Source: Archangiaceae bacterium
Lineage (GTDB): Bacteria > Myxococcota > Myxococcia > Myxococcales > Myxococcaceae
Assembly: GCA_016714225.1 (NCBI GenBank)
Contig: JADJNS010000006.1
Coordinates: forward strand, 372,001-436,000
Direction of reading: 5' to 3'
DNA length: 64,000 bases
Positions 32,534 through 41,349 of the stretch are shown here, piece by piece (position 1 is the first letter of the stretch; each line of letters begins with the position of its first letter). Below the pieces are notes generated by a model. That model searched no databases, was not told the origin of the DNA, and saw nothing but the letters and a program-made list of their open reading frames with translations. A program made the position numbers and the translations under genes.

Positions 32534-33934
32534 ATGACCTCCGCACTTCCGCTGCTCCTGCTCCTTTCCTCCGCGCCGCTCGACTTCACGCTGCCCCGCC
32601 TGGGCCCGGGTGGGCCGCTGACGCTCGCCGAGCTGCGCGGCGCGCCGGTCGTCGTCGACTTCTGGGCGACGTGGTGCGAGCCGTGCAAGGCGTCGCTGCC
32701 CAGGCACGAGAAGCTCGCGCGCGAGTACGCCGGCCGCGCCACCGTCGTCACGGTCAACCTCGACGAGACCGACGCGCCCGTGCGCCACTTCCTCGAGCGC
32801 AAGGGGCTGTCGCTCACGGTGCTGCGCGACCCGAAGGGCGAGACGGCCCGCGCTTTCGGTGTCACGGCCATGCCGTACGCGGTCGTGCTCGACGCGAGCG
32901 GCATGGTGCTGCAGCGCATCGCCGGCGAGCCGTACCCGGCGCTCGAGCTCGCCCTCGAGCGCGCGGTACCGCAGCGCGGCTGCCCGGGCCTCGTCGAGCG
33001 CGAGGCCGCGGCGATGGGCAGCAGCGTGCGCTTCGCGGTCTGCCCCGGCGGCCTGACGCCCGGCGCGGCTGGCGAGGCGATCGACGGCGCGCTCGCCGAG
33101 CTCCGCAGGCTCGAGGCGCTGTGGACGACGTGGACGAAGGAGAGCGACATCACGCGGCTCAACGTCGCGGCCGGGAAGGCGGCGGTGCGCGTGTCGCCAG
33201 AGACCTTCGAGCTGCTGGGCCGCGCGCGCGCGGGCAGCGAGCTCTCGGGCGGCCTGTTCGACGTCACCTTCGCGCCGCTCGGCGGGCTGTGGAGGTTCGA
33301 CCGGGCGCCGGGCAGCCACGAGCCGGTGAAGCTCGAGCGCGTGCCCGACGCCTCCCAGGTGCGCGAGCGGCAGCAGCTCGTCGATTACCGGCAGCTCACG
33401 CTCGACCCGAGGCTGCGCACGGCGCGGCTCGATCGCGCGGGCATGGCCGTGAACCTGGGCGGCATCGGCAAGGGCGCGGCCGTCGACACCCTGGTGGCGC
33501 TGTTGCGCGCGCGGGGCTTCAAGGGCTTCACGGTGCAGGCGGGCGGAGATCTGTTCTGCGCCGGCAAGAACGGCGCACGGCCGTGGCGCGTCGGCATCGC
33601 GCACCCGCGCGACAAGGGCCGGCTGGTCGGCACCGTCGAGGTGAGCGACGCGGCGTTCTCGACGAGCGGCGACTACGAGCGCTTCGCGATCATCGACGGC
33701 GTGCGGTACCACCACCTCATCGACCCGCGCACCGGCTACCCGGCGGCGGCGAGCCAGAGCGCCACCGTGCTCGCGCCGACCGCCACCGACGCCGAGATCC
33801 TCACCAAGACCGCCTTCATTCTCGGCGGCGAGGCCGGGCTCGAGGCGCTGGCGAAGGCGGGCGCGAAGGGCGTCATCGTCGGGGCGGACGGCGGGGTGTT
33901 CGTCAGCCCGGGGCTCGCGCTGGAGCGGCCGTGA
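32534..33934 (+). CDS. TlpA thioredoxin - ApbE flavin transferase fusion
   Basis: This 466-residue exported protein joins a TlpA-like thioredoxin domain (about 18-150; active site WATWCEPCK) to an ApbE-type FAD:protein FMN transferase domain (about 165-460) with MGSSVRF, LNLGGIGKG-like VNLGGIGKGAAVD, FTVQAGGDLF and YHHLIDPRTGYP. The TlpA part would reduce cysteines for haem attachment; ApbE attaches FMN to Thr/Ser of exported redox proteins. The linker is only about 15 residues. A lost stop codon between two genes cannot be excluded, given the local indel errors. Overlaps the DUF4266 gene by GTGA. Confidence 0.82.
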   Translation: MTSALPLLLLLSSAPLDFTLPRLGPGGPLTLAELRGAPVVVDFWATWCEPCKASLPRHEKLAREYAGRATVVTVNLDETDAPVRHFLERKGLSLTVLRDPKGETARAFGVTAMPYAVVLDASGMVLQRIAGEPYPALELALERAVPQRGCPGLVEREAAAMGSSVRFAVCPGGLTPGAAGEAIDGALAELRRLEALWTTWTKESDITRLNVAAGKAAVRVSPETFELLGRARAGSELSGGLFDVTFAPLGGLWRFDRAPGSHEPVKLERVPDASQVRERQQLVDYRQLTLDPRLRTARLDRAGMAVNLGGIGKGAAVDTLVALLRARGFKGFTVQAGGDLFCAGKNGARPWRVGIAHPRDKGRLVGTVEVSDAAFSTSGDYERFAIIDGVRYHHLIDPRTGYPAAASQSATVLAPTATDAEILTKTAFILGGEAGLEALAKAGAKGVIVGADGGVFVSPGLALERP

Positions 33935-34137
33935 GGACGGCGTGGCTCTTCCTCGCTGCCGCGTGCGCGCTCTCGTGCGTGCGCGTCGAGCCGTGGCAAC
34001 GCGGGGCGCTGGCCGACTGGCGCATGCAGGCCGACCCTTCTCCCGGCCGCGCCGCCGCGCGGCGGCACGTGCTCGCCGTGCGCGAGGGCAGCGAGGGAGC
34101 TGCACGCGCGGCCGGGGCGGCGTGTGGCTGCAACTGA
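33931..34137 (+). CDS. DUF4266-family small lipoprotein
   Basis: This 68-residue protein has a signal (LFLAAACALSCVRV) and the DUF4266 pattern: VEPWQRGALADWRMQADP, followed by a C-terminal Gly/Cys tail ending ACGCN. It is nearly always found with DUF3570 and often with ApbE, as here. The GTG overlaps the upstream stop. The function is unknown; the terminal Cys-x-Cys may bind metal or form a thioether or disulfide. Confidence 0.85.
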   Translation: MRTAWLFLAAACALSCVRVEPWQRGALADWRMQADPSPGRAAARRHVLAVREGSEGAARAAGAACGCN

Positions 34138-35214
34138 ATCCGTGCTCGTGGCGGGGCTGCTCTGCTCCGTCGCCGCGCTGGCCGCCGAGGGAGCCTCGGC
34201 CACCGTCTCGGTGTACACCGACGACAACCGCGTGACCGTGGTCTCGCCGACCGCGCGCGGGGGCGCGAAGCTCGGCCCCGTCGACGTCTCGGCCACCGGC
34301 GGCGCCGACGTGATCAGCGCCGCGTCGGTCGACATTCAGACCGCGGCCTCGCCGCGCGGCTTCACCGAGGCGCGCGGTCACCTGAGCGCCGAGGCGCGCT
34401 GGGCCCCGGTCTCCGGAGCCGCCGTGACGCCGGGCTACGGCATGTCGATGGAGCCCGACTTCATGACGCACCTGTTCAGCCTCGGCGCCCAGGCCGACGT
34501 GCTCGATCGCGCCGTCACGGTGGCGCTCGGCTACAGCTTCGGCTGGTCGCGCGTCACCCGGGTGCGGGACTCCGACTTCGCCGCGTTTCGGCGCACACAC
34601 CAGCTCGAGGTGAGCGGCTCGTACGTGCTGAGCCCCGTCGCCGTGCTCGACGCCTCCTACGGGCTCACGGTGGTCAACGGCTTTCAGGCGAACGCCTACC
34701 GGTTCGTGCGCCTCTACGCCCCGGGCGAGGCGCTGCACGGCACCGCGGTCGCCGAGCGCACCCCCGAGTGGCGCGTGCGGCACTCGGGCACGCTGCGGCT
34801 GCGCGGCCGGCCGGCCCCGACCTGTTCGCGGCCGCGGAGTACACGTTCTACGCCGACACCTGGGGCATGACCGCCCACACCGGCAGCGCGCGCGCGTCGC
34901 TCAGCTTCGCCGGCGAGCGGTGGACGGTCTCGGTCGAGGCGCGCGGGCACGGCCAGACGGCCGTGGCGTTCTATCAGCGCCGCTACGAGACGCTGCCCGA
35001 GGCGCCGGCGCTGCGCACGGCCGAGAAGGAACTCGGCCCGCTGTGGTCGGCGCTCGCGGGGCTGCACCTCGACTTCACGCCTCGGGTGCAATGGGCCGAG
35101 CGCCTGCGCGTGGGGCTCGGCGCCGAGGTGCTCCACCTGCGCTACCTCGATCACCCGTTCCTCGCGCAGCGCACCGCGCTCGTCACGATGCTCGACGTAT
35201 CGTGGGAGCACTGA
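34124..35214 (+). CDS. DUF3570-family outer-membrane beta-barrel protein, single frameshift
   Basis: This protein of about 363 residues has an N-terminal signal (VLVAGLLCSVAALAAEGASA) and amphipathic beta strands typical of DUF3570 (VSVYTDDNRVTVVSPTARGG, GYSFGWSRVTRVRDSDF, FYQRRYETLP). The frame breaks within 34804-34818; one missing base restores GPDLFAAAEYTFYADTWGMT to the stop at 35214. The start may be the GTG at 34124 (14-bp overlap with DUF4266) or the GTG at 34142 just after its stop. It probably forms an outer-membrane unit with DUF4266. Confidence 0.8.
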
Positions 35215-35748
35215 CGGTAGCCTGCGTGTCCGCCGCCGTCCTCGCTGTGCTCGCCGGCTCTGCCTGGGGGCGGCGGTCCTCCCTCCGCAGCGCTCCGCGC
35301 TGCTCCGGCCCGCGTCACGGTCGATCTGTCGGGCCTCTCGGCCGCAAAGTGGGCCGAGCTCGACGCCGCGGCGCTCGAGCGCCGGCTGCTCGTGCGCCTG
35401 GTGCAGACGGCTTCGCGGTCGTCGGCCGCGGCGCGGCAGCGACGTGGAGCTGAAGGTGCTGCGGGTCGCCGGGGCCTCAAGCTCGTGGCGCACAGCCCAA
35501 CCCGCGACGCCGAGGCGACCGCCGGCTCGCTGCCCGAGCTGCACCTCGAGGCCGTTCAGAAGGCCGTCGAGCTGGTGCACGCCGCCGCGGGTCGACTTCG
35601 GCGTGAGGGCCGGCGCGTCGGTGGTACCTCTTGCTGTGGGGCCTGGGCGTGGTGTTCGAGGCCGGCGTGCGGGGCCACGCAGGCGGCGGGGCCGTTCGCT
35701 CCGGGCGGGCAGGTGTACGTGCTGGGCGGGCTGTACATCGAGGCGTGA
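35202..35748 (+). pseudogene. Wrecked gene with many frame changes
   Basis: Coding-like pieces follow one another in different frames: an exported N terminus (VGALTVACVSAAVLAVLAG), RVTVDLSGLSAAKWAELDAA, DGFAVVGRGAAAT, ELKVLRVAG, LKLVAHSPTRDAEAT, LHLEAVQKAVELVHAAA, VDFGVRAGASVV, VVFEAGVRGHAGGG and finally QVYVLGGLYIEA with a stop. At least six frame changes in about 540 bp is far more than elsewhere in the window, so true decay is likely. The original product looks like an exported protein of about 180 residues coupled to the DUF3570 gene. No family is recognised. Confidence 0.65.
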
Positions 35749-35776
35749 GGCGGTTGAAGGAGGCGGGCTCACGAGC

Positions 35777-36922
35777 TCAGTGCTCCTTCTGGTCCACCCG
35801 GGCCCGGAAGAGAAACGGCACGAGCCGGACGCCGAGCAGGGCGTAGCAGAGCGCCCACCCCGCCGCGGCGAGGGTGAGCCAGGCCAGGTAGTGCGCCGGC
35901 CACAGCTGGGGAGCCGCCAGGCGAAAGAAGGCGCCTGCTCCGAGCACCGCGATGCCCACTCGATCGGACGCCGCGAAGCGGAGCGGCCGGCCGGTGTGGC
36001 CCTGGCTGATGCGGATCATCATCGCCGCCACCACCACGCCGAGGCACAGAAACGCGAACGTGTGCGTCGCGACGGCCCCGAGGCCGAGCGCGACGCCCTC
36101 GAGCCGCAGCGCTTCGAGCACCAGGTGCGCGATGAGCCCGAGGTAGCCGACGTACATCACCGCGACGGGAAAGTGCGCGAGCCCGGTCAGCGGCCTCCAG
36201 CGCGTGAAGCGGACGGCGAGCGCCAGCGCCGTCGCGAGCAGCAGTGCAGCGGCCGCCCGCGGCGGCAGCAACGCGTGAAATGCCGCCGCGAGCATCAGCG
36301 CCTTGATCGCGAAGTCGAGCGGCGGCAGCCGGGGCAACTCGACGTTGGCCGCCGCCTTCATGAATGGCGGAAACGTGCGCTCGAACATCACCACGAACGC
36401 GACCCGGAACAAGCCGAGCGCCAGAGTCCAGCCGGTGACGAGCGTCTCGGGGGTGAGCAGCAGGGCCTTCGCCACGAGGAACAGCGGCAGCGCCACCACG
36501 AAGAACGCGTTGTCGCGGAAGCTGTCCTGCTTGCGGTAGCGCACCAGCGTGTACACGACGTAGCCGCCGACGAAGAGCGGGAACGCGGCGAGCAGCGGCC
36601 AGCGCAGCCAGCCCGGCAGCGCGCCGGAGTAGAGCACCGCGCAGCGCTCGACCAGCCAGAACACGACCGCGACCGCGAGCGGCCGGCCATGCAGTCCGCG
36701 GATCTTCACCCAGTTCTTGCTCGCGGTGAGCAGGAAGCCTCCGAGTACGGCCCAGCCGAAGGCGAAGATCATCTCGTGCGCGTGCCACATGACCGGCGGC
36801 AGCGCGCCCTCGGGCAGCGCCAGCCGTCCGGTGTAGATCTGCACCCACGCGAGCGGCAGAACGACCGCCGCCACGAACGCGAGCACGAAGAACGGCCGGA
36901 ACCCGACGAGGAAGAGGGACAT
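35777..36922 (-). CDS. nnrS: NnrS family protein
   Basis: This 381-residue integral membrane protein has about 12 helices. The family hallmark MWHAHEMIFAFGWAVLGGFLLTA follows the first helix (GFRPFFVLAF), with further conserved residues in ATHTFAFLCLGVVVAAMMIRISQGHTGRPL. NnrS is a haem- and copper-containing membrane protein induced by NO that lessens NO damage. It is convergent with the pseudogene to its left. No FNR-type box was seen in the 400 bp upstream. Confidence 0.93.
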   Translation of the reverse strand: MSLFLVGFRPFFVLAFVAAVVLPLAWVQIYTGRLALPEGALPPVMWHAHEMIFAFGWAVLGGFLLTASKNWVKIRGLHGRPLAVAVVFWLVERCAVLYSGALPGWLRWPLLAAFPLFVGGYVVYTLVRYRKQDSFRDNAFFVVALPLFLVAKALLLTPETLVTGWTLALGLFRVAFVVMFERTFPPFMKAAANVELPRLPPLDFAIKALMLAAAFHALLPPRAAAALLLATALALAVRFTRWRPLTGLAHFPVAVMYVGYLGLIAHLVLEALRLEGVALGLGAVATHTFAFLCLGVVVAAMMIRISQGHTGRPLRFAASDRVGIAVLGAGAFFRLAAPQLWPAHYLAWLTLAAAGWALCYALLGVRLVPFLFRARVDQKEH

Positions 36923-37368
36923 CGCGCTCGAGAGACGCTAGCCGCCGCGCGGCCGCCGTTCACTCCCGAACGCCACGGCCCGGTCGGCCGGCGCTCCTGA
37001 CGCCATCGGGGCTGTAGGGCTGGCCCCTCGACGGAGTCACTTCTCCTCGCCGTCGGCGGTGTCACGGTGCGGGGACCTCCGCAATCATCCAGTTGCTCGA
37101 AGACGTCGACTCGCCCGCCCTCGCAGCTGGAGCGTCGCCTCGAACCCCGCTCGTTGGCGCATTCGAGCGCGCCGGGCCAGCGCGAAGAGCAGCGTAGCCG
37201 CCGGCCGGCCCCGTCCGACTGAAGCGGTACGCTCAGCAGGGCGAGCACCGCGTCGACCATACGGTCTGTGGCTGCGACGGCGTCGACTTCGTTCATGCTC
37301 TCGCGAGCGATCAGGTCCGCCCGCTCGGCTCCCTCTCGCGCCGTATCGCGGACCCTTGTCTCTCGAGC
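36923..37368. other. 446-bp gap without a convincing gene
   Basis: This stretch lies between nnrS and the beta-barrel gene, both on the minus strand. Open frames exist on both strands but have atypical residue make-up and no recognisable motif. A minus-strand piece (MNEVDAVAATDRMVDAVL, from 37296) reads slightly like protein, yet dissolves into Arg/Ser-rich sequence. The nnrS promoter should lie near 36923-37000; no TTGA-N6-TCAA box was found there. Confidence 0.5.
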
Positions 37369-39027
37369 TCACCAGCTCCACGAGGCGCCGGCCTGCCAGA
37401 CGAACGCCGACGTGCTCGACTGCCGCACCGCCCGGTCGCCGCCCGGGCCCTCGGCGCCCAGGCCGTGGTGCACCAGCAGCGACGTCTGCGCGGCGAGCCC
37501 GAGCGGCAAGACCAGCTCGACCGCGGCCTGCAAGGTCAGCTCGTGCGCCACGTGGTCACCCGTGCCCATCGCGGGCGCCTGCTGCGTCCACCCCAGCCGC
37601 GCCCACGCGCGGGCCCGCGGCAGCGGCGCGTAGTCCGCCGCGAGCCACACCGAGCGCGCGCCGAGGTGCCCGGCCTCCTCGAGCCACCCCAGCCTCACGC
37701 CACCCTTGCCCGCGAACAGGCGCGGCGCCGCCAGCTCGGGCCCCACAAACGCGCGCGAGAGCTGCGCGTTGAAGTCGCGCGCAAAGCCCGCGCGAGCCGA
37801 GACCACGAGCCCGCTGATGAGCTCCCAGCCCGCGGTGCCGCCGACGTGCAGCGCCGGCACGCCCGTCGCGGGGGCGAGCGGCTGCGTGACGTCGTACGGC
37901 AGGTAGCCGGTGTAACGGCCCGAGAGCTGAACCGCGATCTTCGCGATAGGCCGCCAGGTGAGGGCCAGCCGCGCCAGGTCGAGTCCGTTCACGCCGTCGC
38001 CGATGCCCACGCGCACCGCGGCTTCCGCGTCGAGCGGGTGGCTCAACGCCGCCTGCGCCATGACCTCGAGCTCGCCGCGCGGCTCCGGCCGGCCGACCGC
38101 CGCCGCGCGCACCGACTGGCGGAACCACCGCAGCCGCCCCGCGCCGTGCCACTCCCAGGCCTGGAACAAGCCGACCGTCCACCGCTCGGTCGAGACGCCG
38201 AAGGTGAGCGGCTCGGCGAGCAGGCCCGCGAAGCCGCCGACCTCGAGGCCGGGCACGCCGCGCCAGGCGGCCAGCAGCCCGTCGAGCGACGACAGCCCCG
38301 GCGCGCCGCGCGCCCAGACGCGCCCGAAGGCCACCCGCCAGGGCCGCTGGCGCCCGTCCCACTCGAGCTGGAGCTCGCGCACGTGGAGCCGCACCGCCGA
38401 GCGCGCCGGATCGCGCGGCTCCTGCGGGCGGCCCGCGTAGAGCCAGACGCTCAGCGAGACCGAGACCCGCCAGTCGGGCACCGGCTCGAAGGCACGCAGG
38501 GCGAGGTCGAGCTGCTCGAGGTGGAAGCTGCTCGCCGGAGCGCTCGAGCTCGCCCACGTCGTGTGGCGAAAGCCCGCCGACACCGGCACCTTCGCGGCAG
38601 GGGAGGCAAGGCCCGACGCCGCGTACTCCACCGGGGGAAGCTCGGCGCGCGCGAGCGTCGCGGCGCGGCGCTCGAGCTCCGAGTCGCTGGGCAGCGGCGG
38701 CAGCGCCTTTCCTTCAGGCGAGCGGGGCGGTCTGCGGGCGAGGCGGAAGGTGTCGCCGCGCTCGAGCCGGGCCCCCGCGCAGAACGCGCTGTGATCCGCC
38801 AGGGCGCCGACGGTGCAGCGCGCCGCGGTGCGGCCCTTGCGGAGGAGCTCGAGCGCGTCGCCGGCCTCCAGCCCGTCGGCGGCGCCGCGATCGACGTAGC
38901 CTCCGCCGCCGACGGCGAGCGTGACGGCGCCGCGGTCGGAGAGCGAGCTCGACGGCGGCAGGTGCGGCCTGAGCGGCGGCAGCGGCACAGCGCCGACCCA
39001 GAGGAGCAGCGCCGCGGCGGCGCTCAC
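37369..39027 (-). CDS. Outer-membrane beta-barrel protein of a porin-cytochrome type
   Basis: This 552-residue exported protein has a signal (VSAAAALLLWVGAVPLPPL), a small N-terminal domain (GGGGYVDRGAADGLEAGDALELLRKGR, LERGDTFRLARRPP) and then, from about residue 130, alternating amphipathic strands rich in Trp/Tyr/Arg. It ends in an aromatic C terminus (WQAGASWSW), the classic outer-membrane insertion signal. Strand count is roughly 18-22. Its GTG overlaps the stop of the 7-haem cytochrome gene (GTGA), so barrel and cytochromes are co-translated, as in porin-cytochrome conduits. No barrel family was recognised. Confidence 0.75.
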   Translation of the reverse strand: MSAAAALLLWVGAVPLPPLRPHLPPSSSLSDRGAVTLAVGGGGYVDRGAADGLEAGDALELLRKGRTAARCTVGALADHSAFCAGARLERGDTFRLARRPPRSPEGKALPPLPSDSELERRAATLARAELPPVEYAASGLASPAAKVPVSAGFRHTTWASSSAPASSFHLEQLDLALRAFEPVPDWRVSVSLSVWLYAGRPQEPRDPARSAVRLHVRELQLEWDGRQRPWRVAFGRVWARGAPGLSSLDGLLAAWRGVPGLEVGGFAGLLAEPLTFGVSTERWTVGLFQAWEWHGAGRLRWFRQSVRAAAVGRPEPRGELEVMAQAALSHPLDAEAAVRVGIGDGVNGLDLARLALTWRPIAKIAVQLSGRYTGYLPYDVTQPLAPATGVPALHVGGTAGWELISGLVVSARAGFARDFNAQLSRAFVGPELAAPRLFAGKGGVRLGWLEEAGHLGARSVWLAADYAPLPRARAWARLGWTQQAPAMGTGDHVAHELTLQAAVELVLPLGLAAQTSLLVHHGLGAEGPGGDRAVRQSSTSAFVWQAGASWSW

Positions 39028-39581
39028 GGAGGCACCCGCGCGCCCTTGAAGCGCCACGTGTCGTGGCACAGGCGGCACGCGCGCCCGTAGCCCAGCGCGG
39101 TGTGGCTGATGGCGGTCAGCTCGGTGCGGCCGTAGTCGGCGCCGTGGCAGTCGACGCAGTCGGAGCTCGGCCGCACGAACGTGCTGTCGCGCGCCACGGG
39201 GTGGCACTCGCGGCACGACAGGGCGGCGTGCCGCCCGGTGAGGGGGAAGCTCGTGAGCCGGTGCTGCTCGGGCGAGAACGAGCCCTTCCAGCTCCGCTCG
39301 TCATGGCAGCCCTGGCACGCGAGCGAGAGCCGGCCGGCGTGCGCGTCTCGATGGCAGGCGCTGCACGAGGCGGGCACCCGATGCTCGTAGCCCTGCGCGT
39401 GGCAGCCCTTGCAGCTCGCGCCGCGGTGCGCGCCGGCGAGCGGAAAGCCGGTGCGTTCGTGGGGAAAGACGACCTCCTGCCACGACGCGACCGTGTGGCA
39501 CGCCTCGCACTGCGTCTCTTTGCCGGCCGGGTGCCGGGGACCGGACAGCACGAGCGCGACGGCGAGCCAGCGTGCGATCAC
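39024..39581 (-). CDS. Seven-haem periplasmic cytochrome c
   Basis: This 185-residue protein has a signal (VIARWLAVALVLSGP) and seven CXXCH motifs: CEACH, CKGCH, CSACH, CQGCH, CRECH, CVDCH and CRLCH. They are arranged in a repeat of the form FPL-GxH-x4-CxxCH with extra histidines as likely distal ligands. That gives about one haem per 26 residues, a wire-like packing. It starts with a GTG overlapping the stop of the 20-haem gene, which has the same repeat type, and it overlaps the barrel gene. Confidence 0.9.
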   Translation of the reverse strand: MIARWLAVALVLSGPRHPAGKETQCEACHTVASWQEVVFPHERTGFPLAGAHRGASCKGCHAQGYEHRVPASCSACHRDAHAGRLSLACQGCHDERSWKGSFSPEQHRLTSFPLTGRHAALSCRECHPVARDSTFVRPSSDCVDCHGADYGRTELTAISHTALGYGRACRLCHDTWRFKGARVPP

Positions 39582-41349
39582 GGCTCGAACCCCGCGAACG
39601 CGCCGTCGTGCGGATCGACATGGCAGCCGGAGCAGCGGCCCGGCAGCGGCTTGTAGAGCCGGGTCTTCTGCGCGCGGCCGAGCTCCACCTCGGGGTGGCA
39701 GCGCGCGCAGGGCACCGGCTCGTGCGCGCCCTCGAGCCGGTACGTGGTGAACGGCGGCCGGTGGCGGAACTTCGGCGCCTTCTCGAACGACCCGTCGCCA
39801 TGGCAGCGCGAGCAGTCGGGACTCTTGCCGAGCTGCGTGGCGTGCGCGTCGGCGTGGCAGCCGGCGCACTCGGTCTCGACCGGCTTGTAGCGGGTGACCG
39901 TGCGGCCCCTCACCTGCTGTCGTGGGTGGCAGGCGCCGCACGCCGCGTCGCGGTGCGCGCCGGTGAGGGCGAAGCGCGCTTTCGAGTGATCATAGTCGGC
40001 GACGCGGAACGTGCCGGTGCGGTGGCAGCTCTTGCAGGGCTGCTCGCCCAGCTGGCCCTGGTGCACGTCGGCGTGGCAGGCCTCGCAGGCCTCGAGCTGT
40101 CTCGGGAACTCGAGGCGCGCGAGGCTGTAGGTCTCGGGCCGGCCGCGGGCCTTCAAGCTCGCGCGCGCGCGGTCGTCGAAGTGGGCGGCGAGCGACCGCT
40201 CGTCGGCGTGACAGGCCCCGCACGGCACCGCGCGGTGCGCGCCCTCGAGCTTCCAGCGGGCGCGCTCGTGCTCCTTGACGCCGTAGGTGGCGGCGAGAAC
40301 GACTGCACGGTGTGGCACGCGTCGCAGTCGTTCTTCTTGTCCAGCTGCCCGAAGTGCGCGTCGTGGTGGCAGTCGGCGCAGCGCGCGAACGCGATGCCCT
40401 TGTACTTCGGCCTGGCGAGCAGCCCCGGCCACGGCCCGTGGCAGGCGTCGCACGCCACCTGCGCGTGCGCGCCCTCGAGCGGGTAGCGGTAGCGATCGTG
40501 ATCGATGCGGTCCATCGCGCCGGCCTTGAGGGTCTTCCACGAGGCCTCGCTGTGGCAGCCCTCGCAGCGCGCGCCGTAGCGCCCCTGGTGCACGTCGTCG
40601 TCCTCGTGGCAGGTGATGCACCGCTCGTGGGGAATCGGGGCGAGCTTGAGGTACGTCATGGCCAGCGGCTTGGGTGACGCGCTGGTGAGCGCCTTTTCGT
40701 CTTCGGCCGTGGGGTGGCAGCCGGAGCACAGCACCTTGCGGTGTTTGCCGAGCAGCGGGTACGCGGAAGCCCGCTGATGGTCGTACTTCGGCGTCTTCTT
40801 CCAGTCGTCGGCGCCGTGGCAGCGCTCGCACTCCTGGGAGGCCCCGCCGCGGTGCTCGTCGAAGTGGCACGCGCTGCACGCGCGCGGCGCGCCGAGGAAC
40901 GTGCGGCACGAGGGATACCGCTCGGCCCAGGCCTTCACCTCGGGCAGCGCCGACAGCTGCTTCTGGTGGCACGCGCTGCACTGGAGCTTCGCGTGGCCCC
41001 TCTCCAGCGGCCAGCCCACAGCGGAGTGATCGAAGCCCTTCACGCCGCCAGGGCCCCACTCGGTGGGCGGCTGCTCGCGGCCGAGATGATCGCGGTGGCA
41101 TTTCTGGCAGGCATCGAGCTCCGCTTTCGGCAGCCGCCCGTGGAAGCCCCGGCCGCGCGAGACCTGGCCGGCAAGCTCGGTGTGGCAGTCGAGGCAGAGC
41201 CTGCCCGACAGCGCGTCGCCGCTCGGGTGGCAGACCTTGCAGCGCGAGACGCCCTCGAGGTGCGCGTGGGGCTCGATGAGCTCGCCGGGGCTGAACAGAT
41301 CAGCGCGCGCGGGCGTGCTCGAGAGCACGGCACACGCGCACACCGTCAT
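39578..41349 (-). CDS. Twenty-haem cytochrome c, single frameshift
   Basis: This protein of about 590 residues has a signal peptide (MTVCACAVLSSTPARA) and twenty CXXCH motifs: twelve before and eight after a frameshift at about 40285-40293. The motifs are built on a repeat (F/YxLxGxHxxVxCxxCH ... CxxCHxDxHxGQ ... CxxCH) with abundant spare histidines for bis-His ligation. One missing C (after SFSP) restores ATYGVKEHERARWKLEGAH. The ATG at 41349 overlaps the stop of the membrane FAD/FeS protein. It is a strong candidate for the periplasmic wire between the inner-membrane module and the barrel. Confidence 0.88.

Noticed and set aside
36923..37368. Small open frames on both strands between nnrS and the barrel gene
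   Set aside because: They have no Shine-Dalgarno, no recognisable motif and an Arg/Ser-rich make-up. The region is reported as a gap without a convincing gene.
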